Of a stretch of 64,000 nucleotides of DNA, positions 46,837 to 58,000 are shown piece by piece (within the stretch, counting starts at the first letter, position 1; each line of letters opens with the position of its first letter). Made by a program: the position numbers and the translations under genes. The DNA lies in assembly GCF_964275005.1 (NCBI RefSeq), contig NC_092686.1:12087032-12151031 (forward strand). Direction: 5' to 3'. Source of the DNA: Diadema setosum (lineage: Eukaryota > Echinodermata > Echinoidea > Diadematoida > Diadematidae). Below the pieces are notes generated by a model that was not told the origin of the DNA, did no database searches, and was given only the letters and a program-made list of their open reading frames with translations.

Positions 46837-47075
46837 TAATACTATGATTACATAGTATTACACTCTAGGGCCCTCATCTTTATGCATAATACTATTTATG
46901 ATATAAGTCTAAGTATAATACTATGATTACATACTAGTAGTATTACACTCTAGGGCCCTCATCTTTATGCATAATACTATTTATGATATAAGTCTAAGTA
47001 TAATACTATGATTACATAGTATTACACTCTAGGGCCCTCATCTTTATGCATAATACTATTTATGATATAAGTCTA
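46837..47075. repeat. Three-copy tandem repeat, ~77-86-bp unit
   Basis: TATAATACTATGATTACATA...TTTATGATATAAGTCTA occurs at about 46837, 46913 and 46999. The middle unit carries an extra CTAGTAGTA-type insertion. Each unit contains a short palindrome ACTATGATTACATAGT and GGGCCC. Confidence 0.9.
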
Positions 47076-47359
47076 CGACCTGCATCAATGACAAAATCTA
47101 TATAACCCTGTCTCTGTGTGTTATATTTTTAATGCATGCACCATATTTTTGGTTGAATATGGGTTTACAATCAGTGATCATGAAATGCATCACACCAAAG
47201 GTTATGATTTAACCAAAATGAGATGATACTGAATATTATATTATGACACCTCTGATACTCTAGACTTGTGTGTTTCAAATTGTGATCACCGTCAAGTAAC
47301 TGTTATTCATTGGGGAGTTGTTTCCTGTCAAGTTCGTATAAACTGTCTGCCACATTGAC

Positions 47360-47827
47360 TTAAAGGGGCATTCCAGACGATTTTTAAAATTTCACATCAT
47401 GTAGTATATAAATCAATAGCTCCATGTATAGATTCGCGGAATTTATTGTGGTCCTCGAGCAGAGAAATCGATAAATTCAAAATCTTAAACAAATTACACT
47501 GAACAGTGTTGATGACAGCATAGCCTCACATATTTTAGAAATGTAGTAGTGTTATTCCATTACAATACCGCTTGCTCAACAAGTTCACCTGTGTAGAATC
47601 TATGCATGCCTTCTTCTTTTGTTCTGCTTCCTGGAGCCCCGACTCATGCATTCCAATGGTGAGGCTGCCATGTCATCATCCTTGCTCATTGCAATTTGTT
47701 ATAAATTTTGAAAACATTCCCATTCCTCATCCCAAACACTATAAATTCTGCAACTCTGCACTCAGTTCAACTAATTTATAGTTGTTCAAATGTAAAAGTC
47801 TGAAAATCATGTGGAGGTCCCCTTTAA
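47360..47827. mobile_element. TTAA-flanked MITE, copy 2
   Basis: This is the second copy of the element at 10368-10840: TTAAAGGGGCATTCCAGACG at the left and GTGGAGGTCCCCTTTAA at the right. It differs by scattered substitutions, so the copies are not recent duplicates of each other. Confidence 0.7.
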
Positions 47828-48169
47828 GCTTTTCTCCCCCCCCCCCCCCTTTCTCCTCTCTCCCTCTCTTTCTTTCTCTCTCTCAATTCTTTGATTGCTT
47901 CTTCTTCTTCCTTTTTCCCACTAGCTGCCAACATTTCATGCCAAGTGTGTGTAACGTTAATTCAATGAACTGACAGACTGGTTCTCAAGTAATTTCACAC
48001 AAGAAACGCTTGCTTTAGTAAAGGGAAAACATATTCCCCTCTGCGATTTTATTTTGAACAGGTTTAGGCCTGATGAAATGAAGAAGAAAATGACAGTCTT
48101 TATGATCAGTACACACTCTCTTGAAGGGCATGAAGAAATGAAAACACTGTAGAACAAGTTGTTTTGGTT

Positions 48170-51100
48170 ACGAGAATAGTTTATTCAAATATTTTCTAGC
48201 AAAATAGAAATCTCACTTAAAGCCCAGTTTCTTCACCCAAGTCGCAAATAACAGACACAGGTATGTCATAAGAAGCGCCCTCAATGTTGAAATAATACCT
48301 GTTAAACAGTGACCAATGTAAAACTGCACTCAAGACTAAATTTTCACGCTGGGCTGGGTAAGAAGAATCTCACGTTTCTAATCCCATGGAATCAAAATAT
48401 AAAATGTCTAGTATCACATATGACAAGCAGAAAATTTGTGTACTCTTATTTTTGTGCATATTCCATGTCACACAAAATGTGCCCAAATGTCCCAGGATGG
48501 TTGCAATGAACACTACCTCTTGATATCTGAAAGCACTGATTTTATAACTGCAAGCTCCTTTCACCAGCAGATTCTGCAATTCTGTGCATTTAAAGCATGC
48601 CATTTGTGTATCATGGCACAAGAACCCCTGGATGTTCAACAGCGCAATGCTTTAATCATTAATATCAGTTTCAATACCAACACTAATGCAGGAAGTTAAA
48701 GGTGTATATTTGACCTTCAAGTGTTCAGCCAAGGAATTGTTTGCTGACAAAACTCTGGTTTTTAAATCTGAATGTATTTTGTTTCCGATTTTGTTTTTCT
48801 ACACACAAAATTCAGAACTCACTTATTGAGCACACAGGGAAGCTAAAACTAAATACTTTTTCTTTTGTTGTATTTTCAGTCATTTTGTTTTGTTGTAAAG
48901 CGCCATGAGCTTTATTCACATGGAAAATGGTGCTATGAAATTTTATACATGTACGTCTGTCTGTATGTATGTATGCATGAATGCATGAATGTATGAATGT
49001 ATTATTATTATTTACTGTAACCAGAACACATGTGAATACCTCAGGCTGTATGGCTGTTAGAATTTCATAAAGCATTTTAAAAAAGGCAGAAAAAACAAAA
49101 ATGTGAATAAAACTATATATCTTTTAAAGTATTCAAGTCATTTCTGTGTCACAGATTTACATGAACACATATCTTCTTACAAGTCTCTAAGAGACAGAAG
49201 AATTCAAATCTCATTCATATTCACATTTTTGGTTCATTTTTGTGTAGAGCTGATTGAGGAGTTGTACTCATAGGACAATGCAATCACATGTTGTTTTTTT
49301 TTTTTGTTTTTTTAATTGTGCTTTACCCAAATACTTTCAGGTGATTAACTGACACATCCAAACAATCACAACTAATATCTTTCCACATGGCATGCAGCTG
49401 GCTAACATTATGATAGTAGAATAAACATTTCATTTAGCAACACTCCTGCTTGGCATTTGTGGAATGCTCTGGGCACTTGTCAGTTATCGTTGACAGCAGT
49501 AAAAGAACAAGCCAATAAATTGATAAGTTCCTTTGTGCACAATTTATTGATTTGCATACGCATGGTAACTTCGCCAATCTTTAGAAAGGTGAGAGGTCCG
49601 TTGAAAATAAATGAATGAATAAAAAAGTTTCAATTAGCATCATTTATTCATTTATTTTCTTTTTTTAAATGAATGATGAAAATGGCCATTAACTATAGAC
49701 AAAGAGTCCTCTCAAAACACATCCAAATGCTGAATTTACCTGTGACAGTTTCAACAACAGGCTGTCATCTTTCTTTAATTCTCAAACATTGGCTAATCTC
49801 TTTATATTCATCAACCATCCTTATGAACTTATTTTGTGACCATTAGGTACAAAATGTATCTTTAACAATGTTCAAAATTGCTTTGAGAAAGAGAATGTTC
49901 AGTATATATTCTTATTTTCTTATCCCAGCAGTCATGGACACTTTGATTAATAAATAAGACAATAATCTGAAATACTTTTCAAGAAAAGAGTTGATGCACT
50001 TACAACACTGTACACATTGATCAAATTGTTAATAATACACCATACTAATATAATCAGCTTACACTTTCAACGGTGTAAAGAATATTGGAATTTTGATAAA
50101 TTCTCCCTGAATTCAGGCCAACAATAAACTATATACACTGAAATACACACTCTCCACAATGGATGACAAAAAAGCACCAATGCACGTAATTCACACCCCT
50201 AAAATTACTTTTCTCTTCAAAGATAACTCCATGTAGTCCTAATCACTTTACTCTTCTTGTTAAACATTCAAAATAACCAAATATTTACATACATCCTCTC
50301 ACTCTCCTTAAAATTCAAGAGGTCCTCTATTTCTCCCAACCCTGCTTTTGTTCCTGCCGATCGAGAAACACAACATGCCAATGGTTTCACTCATCCCCAA
50401 TCCCACCCCTGGGCCCTCTGCAATCTTTCTACAAGTGGATCAAAATCATTCCTGACTGCTTCTCACAACATGTCAGGGAAAATTCACAATGCAAAACATA
50501 ATACCAACACAATTTCAACAACAGAAAAGAAAAGTAAAATCACAAGAGGAGAAAGCAAATTGTTCGAAAATTGCTGATATTGAAAGCGTAGGAGTGGAAT
50601 ACATCTAAAGATATCATATTCATATTGCCTTCTGAAACTCCCAAGTTACCACAGATTACCACATGAGAGCCAAGAAGATATCAACACAGACTCTTCAGTC
50701 TCTGCAAATTACGTTTGTTCTCGGGTAATTTAGTTCAAATTTTCTGATGCAGTGACAACTGAACATACCCAAGAACCCTTCTGGCCCCTAAACAATTTGG
50801 CTGTTTTCCAGAATGAAATGTGGTGCAACCAAGTTCACACATTCTACCAAACTCCCTTCCAGGCTCAAAACTGCTAGCTTTGTCCCTGCATGTTTCAAAT
50901 AAAAATGAAACATTTTCTTGTGTGTATTTGGCTTGAGACAAAAAACAGGAAATAATACAAATCAAGTATTATAATTGTTGGGAAAACAATATCTATATGG
51001 AGATATCTGTTTTATTTGATAGAATCTGAAACTGAACTTCTCCCATTGTAGCTCTGGAGTCATAGTATTAAGTGAAGAGTGATTACAGCCAGTCTGAAGT

Positions 51101-52042
51101 GCAAGGAAACATTTGCATGTCAAGACTGAAAGGATTTTTACATTTTCTCTTTGCAAAAGAATGATTGGATGACTTCTGTTGAATCAAGTCCAACCCTCAA
51201 AAATGGCATTAACCACGAGAGTGTAGATTAGAACAAGACACAAACAAACAAACAGTAGCAGCTGAACATAAAATGGGCCACTTGGATTCTTGTGCACTGT
51301 ACAAAAAAAAAAAACACACAACCCCAAAAATGTAAGTTCCAAACAGGAGACACCCATGGTGAGTAAAATCTCTTTTTGTGTTGGACAAATCACTATTCCT
51401 ATCATCACAACACAGACTAATGTTTGTCAAATATCCAGCTACCGGGTAGTGAATTTGGGGGAATTCACTTAGTGTCAGACTTTCATCATCACTAACAGCA
51501 ATTCCCAACCTACCCCCTCCCCCCCCCCCAAAAAAAAACACTTAACACAAACAATTATCATAAAAAGTATGTCACGAACAAACTCGTCAACTTTGATTCC
51601 ACCATCCCCCCCCCCCCCCGAAAAAAAACCAAAAAACTGCACTACTCCTACATCTCACACTAGTGTATGTAAATTAGCAAACACACAGAGCTCATTTACA
51701 CAACCTCCACTAATCTCTGTACTAGAGGGTGGCATGGAAATGAATAACTGGCACAGTACTAAAGCTTCAAATACAAAATTTTGTATACAAAACCTGCACA
51801 AAATACATCAAATAAATCTTGCATACTTGTAATGGATCTCATGATATATATATGAAAAGGACGGTACTCTGAAGACATGGACGGACTTCTCAGTCGTGCC
51901 TCAGATCTCGATGAGACAATGATTTTTTGGGGAAGTATTTCATCACAGTCACATGGATTACAAGGGCAGAGACACTCAAAGTCATGGCATGTAAAAGACA
52001 GTTTTCAAGGTGTTGCAGACTTCTCTTTCCTTCAACGCGTGG
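48170..52042 (-). other. Possible long 3' UTR of the large minus-strand gene
   Basis: This follows (in minus orientation) the stop codon at 52043-52045. It is unusually poor in recognisable inverted-repeat elements, and an AATAAA on the minus strand lies near 48181-48186 (TTTATT on plus). A relic of a LINE 3' end (GTAAAGCGCCATGAGC...) lies at about 48890-49015 on the plus strand. No coding exon was found. Continuity of the UTR is inferred only. Confidence 0.3.
48885..49015 (+). mobile_element. Relic of a LINE 3' end
   Basis: TTGTAAAGCGCCATGAGCTT and GGTGCTATGAAATTTTATAC, ending in a TATT-rich tail (ATTATTATTATTTA), match the pattern of CR1-type 3' ends. The coding part is not recognisable. 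Confidence 0.4.
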
Positions 52043-55000
52043 CTACGATCCTTTGGGAGCCGTAGACAAGATGGGCTTCCACATGAATTCCTGGCCGTGA
52101 GCAAAGTCCGCCCCGCCCAGGAGCTGGATGGCCGGCTTGTGGTCGGTGAGCGCGGTCATGGTGAGCGGCTCCCAGCTGCTCCCCTTGCTGCTGCCCGGGC
52201 AGCGGCTCCTCCTGTCGCTGGCCCGCCCATCCCGCGGCGTGATGGGACCGGCTCCTCTCGAGGAACCGCTGGTGGATGCTGTCTTGCCGATGGCATCTGG
52301 TGCTGTTTGTGATCGCAGTTTTGGCTTACCTGTACGGAGTGATGCAGAAAGACAGACAGATAGATAGAGATAAAGATCAAATCTATTTCTTGCAGGTACT
52401 GTTCCTACATATCATTTCTACTTCTATTAAGTATATCAAACAACTTGACCCATTAGTACATAATGAATATTCAAAACAGTGTTCCCATAGAATACCTTGC
52501 TCAGTGCATTGTCTGAAAAGTCTGAAACTTGAACTTTTTTTCATCATTTTACTCACCTAATGTGCAAACACAACAATTTGATCTCACTTAGAATTGTAAT
52601 TAGGAGTATTTACTAAAATGGCAAGTCAAACTGCCAGAGTGCTCAGGACTAACTCTCACAGGCTGTATTAGGGGAAGTTGCTGTTGTGATCGGGACTGCA
52701 AAATGTTGATGCATTCACCTCTTCTGCTAGATGGGAGATCCTCCCGGGGCGTGGTCTTCTCGTTTGACCCCGCCTCCATCACATTGGCACCAGTCACTAG
52801 GTCACGTGATGTGTCCTTGGCGGCGATGTTCTCCATGAAGTGGCCCTCACAAGTTGCGTCCTTCTCAGTGAGGAAGACCAGCTTGGTCTTCTTGGGAGCC
52901 TTGGCCCCCATCAAGCCATCCACCGGCTCCCCTGGGCTTCCCCCCTGGGCCTGGTGGTGCCCGTCCCCATCCCCCTGGTGGGAGTGCTGGGGGTGGGGCG
53001 GGTAGATGTCAATGTCTTCCTCGTCGACCAGGGCGAGGTCCGGAAGGGACTGTGAGCTGACCGTCCGACTGCCCAGCTGGGGGTCATCTTCCAGCACCTT
53101 GAATTGGTTGTCCTCCTCTTCCTCCTCCTCTCCTTCCAGGCCATCATGACGACCGCTGTCTCCCTGGATCATGTCTAGATTGAGTGATGGAAGCAGACAA
53201 TCAGATCTATTAATAATATTTTATACATTTACATTTGACCAGGAGACCACTTAATGACATCAGCAACTGGGAGGCAATGTCAGACATTCTGTATCCTCAC
53301 AAGTTTTATCAGAATAGCTGTTTTTCTGCCCCAGATTCTGTTCGTGCAGCTTGCATTTGATGACTGATATATCTTATCGCACAATTTTGATGATGCTGCA
53401 ATGTTTGCAGTGTTTATAACATTGACCTTTTTTCTTGGTGATTGCTATTAACCTGATACCACTTAGATACCAAAATTCTTCAGACGGTAATAATAGGGCG
53501 TCCTTTGCTCCTGGAAGCAATGGATTAATGTCATACACCTTCTTCAATGCAAACTTTAACTTACAGGAAACCAAATCCCAAATATACAGTGTAAATGGGG
53601 ATTGAGTGAATGCAGCAATACTAGGAGAACATATTAGTGAAAGTTTGAGGAAAATCAGACAATTGATTCAAAAGTTATGAATTTTTTGCAGTTTCTGCAT
53701 TGTCAACCCTGAATAAGAAGACTACTACGGTTCATGACACCATTATGGACAGCATGATAAAGAAACTATAAGGATAATTCCACAAAATTTCCTTTTTCAT
53801 GAAAAGTGCACATTCTATCGACCTGTTACTGACATATGTTATGGGTAGTATCATTCCACCTGCTTTCTGAAAGAGGTAAGTCAATGGTTTTTTTCATTAC
53901 GCTAGAAATGTGAAAATATGTTGGATTTTCTTCATGTTTTGTTGTTGTCCGAAATGAAGTTATGAAGTGTAGTAGTCTCCTCATCCAGCAATCTCAAAAG
54001 GCAATTGCTTACCGATGTCGTAGCTGGTGACATTGTCTCCTAGCAACAAGGGTCCCATCTGTTCCATCTCCGAGGCACTTGGCAGCCATTTCTTGTAGCC
54101 GAGCTCCTTCTCCTCACTCAGTGTATCGTCATCACCATCATCCTGTGAAATTCGGAGGGCAAAGTGATTACTGGAAAACCCTCACTGGGTGATTTCAAGT
54201 TCGGTGCTAGTGCTAGTGCTAGTGCTAGTGCTATCTCAGCACTAGCACCGGCAATAAAATCGAACTTGAAATCACGTCGGTGTTGGGAGTTGACCTCAAA
54301 ATTATGACGTATTTCTGGTTGCTGGTGCTGGGCTCGGTGTTGAATGTCGTCTGCTGAACCGAGCTCCGCCGTTTGTGTTAGCGATTTACGTGCTTTTTCG
54401 CCATTGACTAACACTAGCCCCTATGGATTAATATTTTCGTCATTTCAAGTTCGGTGCTGGTGTTAGCGTTGCCAGTGCGAGACTCTTATTCACGTCCGTA
54501 ATAGATGCACGTTTTACGTGCAAAGTCTACGCTAATGCAGTGGTCGCCCACTTAACGTACACGAACACTCTCGACATGGCTCTATAAATCTGAGCTTAAG
54601 AGCAAAATAAGGGTAATTGTGTTTTAAAGAAGTGATGAAATTTGTGGCATTTTAATCCATCTTCCTCACTATATGTCTAAAACTAAGCAATTTTAGCTAC
54701 ATTTTTCAGTATTTGACTGTAATGACACGCAATCACTTTTTTTCGTCGCGCAATTCCCGCGGAGCTCGCGGTGCTGCGATTCCAACACCTAGTGCTGGTG
54801 ATCGATAATTTTGATCGGTATCGCCTCGTTAATCTGACCGTCGGTGTTGGAGCTCGATTTAATGCTGTTATTTGGGGGCTAGCACTAGCACTAGCACTAG
54901 CACCGAACTTGAAATTACCCACTGTGTTTTGGTAGCAGATTGGCTTAGATGTCTGGAAATGGATTAACGGAAATCAATTGACGGGCCATGGATCCAGCGG

Positions 55001-58000
55001 AGGGGGGGCTGGAGGGGGAAAGATGATGATCTAATACCAACTTCATGTCTAGGAGTGCTAGTATCTACAGATGCTGTGGTCTAGGGGATTGCACACTGAG
55101 CTCTCAACAAGAGGGTCTATGGTTCAAGTCCTACCACAGCATTTGCATCTTTTGAATATGACATTTACCCTATAAAGCACTCTTCTCTACCAAGGTGTGC
55201 TTGGGTGTAGCTGTTAGGAAGCTGACCATTAAAGGTGACTGGGCATAGCATGTGTGTGTGTGCCTGGAGGTGGCAACCTGGCAAAAATTCGCGTCAGGGA
55301 GCGGAGTGAGTGCCCTGTTAGTGTGGACTAGCTCCATTGGTAGGTGGTGAACTACATACGTAGACTACATAGACTCTTCCTTGGATGAGTAAAGTCCTGA
55401 AAAGAACCTAGTCGTTTCATGTTCAGACCAGTACAATAAATGTTCTTCGTCAAGTTTTCAAGATCATACTCCTCCCTGAAAGACTGACGTGGTGCATCAC
55501 AAACTAATGCAGCTGGAGCCTCTCACCATACCTTTAGTTTAGAGAACAATTGTACCAGTAATTGTGGTTTTGATTCCAGTGATCAGGGCAACAACAGCAT
55601 GTTTTCTGAACTCAATGATGTGAAGGAGAAGTTCAATGCGTGAAAATCCCAAGTAATGGAAAACTGGGAATGCAGAATTCACCTCATCAAAAGCAGTACC
55701 TCATCATAAGTGAGCTCGTCATAACAGGGTTTCCTTGCATAAAACACACCTGTAATTATTATTATCTGACACACATCCTACTTGATTTCTATGATTTGGT
55801 GCCACACACTGACCACTTGAATCCATGAGGGCAGGTATCTGAGGGGCCCTTCATGGCCCTCAAGGTTGTTGAAGTCTGGCATGGGGTTGTTATAGAGCAG
55901 CACCCCGGTCTTGTCCTCGTTGGCGACGGCCGCCCGGAACATGAGCTCCATCCGGCGCTGGATCTCCTTCACCCGCTCCCTGTAGCTGTTGTCCTGCAGC
56001 TTCTCACTGTCGGGCACCTGGGTGGGGTAGGATGGGGTGGAGTGGTGGGAAGGAGTGGGGAGGAAGGGGGAGGGGTGGGGAAGATGGTGAGGGGAAGATG
56101 AGATTGGTAGGAAGATAAGGATAAGTTTGAGTTTGGTTGTTAGGATGAGGATGGGGAGTAAATAGTAAAAACAGGAATATGCCAAGGGAGGGTGAGTTTG
56201 AGTTTGGTTCGAAGGAGGAGGATGAAAATGCACAGGGATGATGTGTTCAGGAGGAGGAGGAGGCAAAGGAGCGGAGGATGGTGAGAAGAAGATGAGATTG
56301 GTAGGAAGATAGGAATATGCAAAGGGAGGATAAGTTTGAGTTTGGTTGGTAGGAGGATGGGGAGGAAAATGTGGAGGGACAAGAAGAGTTTGGTCGGAAG
56401 AGAGGAGTATGCCAAAGAGGGGATGAGTTTGATTTCGGTTGGTAGGAGGAGGAAAATGCAAAGGTAAGATGTGTTTAGGAGGAGGAGGCAGAGGTATGGA
56501 GGAAAATCCAGTTGGGATGGAAGATGAAGACAAAGAAGAAGAAGAAAATAGAGTGAAGGATGATAAATATATGAGGAGAATTTGAGTGGAGAATAATGCA
56601 CTAGCTGTTTAGTGAGAGCAGACAAGTCAAGGTGAAGGAATTTCCGGGGTCTCATTTCATAAACAATAATAGGATAGCAAATTCTCCTCAGAGTAGCAAC
56701 TACTTGTATCAACATCCAATCAGGCAGTGAGAGTTGCTGCCACATCAAATCTTAATGAAATGGAACCCAGCGGTAACTTAACACAAATCATCAATATTGC
56801 CCTTCATCATTGTTAATCAATGTGAGATCCTTGTACTATGACTATGCATCGACCTTTAGTGTGCATCTTTTTTCCCCCCCTTTTCTTTTTTTTTTTTTTT
56901 TTTTGGGGGGGTGTCCCCTCACCTCCATCATACGAATATAATTTCATTACTTTTCAGACAGAACACTACTTAGGTGATTAGTAGTTTCGGCAAACAGCCT
57001 CGCCCACGCCCATGGTGCCATACAGATCAAAAGGGGGAAACCCCCAAAGACTAAGACAGAGATAGATGCAATCAAGTTACCTTCTTGCTCCGGTCTTCTC
57101 TTTCTTACCTCTGTTTCGCTGTAGAAACTCCTCTTGGCAACCGTTTTGTTCTTTGTCAAGCACTCCCTCACAAAGGCCCCGTAGGCGTCTTTCAGTTCTA
57201 GCGGGATGCGTGCGTCGGCATACTGGAGCTTGACCTTTGACCGGTCTCGCAGCGCATCCCACAAAGTGTCTGCACCAGCCCTGCCTGTGGACACGCAGAT
57301 AATGAGAATCTCAATATGAAGAATCTACAATGTGATTATTAAAGAGAGGATGCAAGTGTTTCTTTTTTTCCTATATTTCAATCAACACACAATTGTTCTT
57401 GACATGTACATAATTTCTTTTTGTAAATACACATTTGTGTCTTTTTATCAAGTAATCAAACAAAATCATTATATCTTCACGAAATTAATACGATTAAAAA
57501 TAGAATCAATAAACAAATTACCGTAAAAAAATAAATTATGCTGCTAAAACATAATAGAATAAAATGGTCAAAATTGATCGAAGGTAACAAAGAACAGTCC
57601 ATGATCTGTTGATATGCATGTCAACTTTTGAATAAATACAAAAGTCGGTTCTCTAGTGCTATACCAACTTACATATTTGACATTTTTATTCTAGGAAAAA
57701 TCTTCTAACTGGTGACCAAAGTGTGTGTTACACCCTGCTGCGAAAGAGAAATCATGCCACTTAGGTACTACCTCTCCCTGCTATTACTACTATTGGACAT
57801 GAGGTACAAGACCAAGCGGACATATATATGTTGAGGGTACCACATTACCTCCAAGTTGCTTGACCGCGTGGGGCACTCGGATGACCTTCCTTCGCTCTGG
57901 CTCGATCCTTGGGTGAAGGAAGTACTCAGCCTCCTCCTGACCAAACAGGCCATAGAGCTTCTGCTTGTGGGATGGGAGCTCATCAAAAGTCACCTGCAGA

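Noticed and set aside
46837-47075. CRISPR-like array
   Set aside because: Units are contiguous tandem repeats without unique spacers, in a eukaryotic context.
52128-53055. Plus-strand frames of 70-100 aa
   Set aside because: They are shadows of GC-rich minus-strand exons.
55074-55143. Functional tRNA gene
   Set aside because: The anticodon stem is imperfect, and a SINE-like body follows; treated as a tRNA-derived SINE.
55778-56533. 251-codon Pro-rich frame taken as one exon
   Set aside because: Only 55814-56017 continues in frame with neighbouring exons; the rest is minisatellite sequence upstream of a good acceptor.
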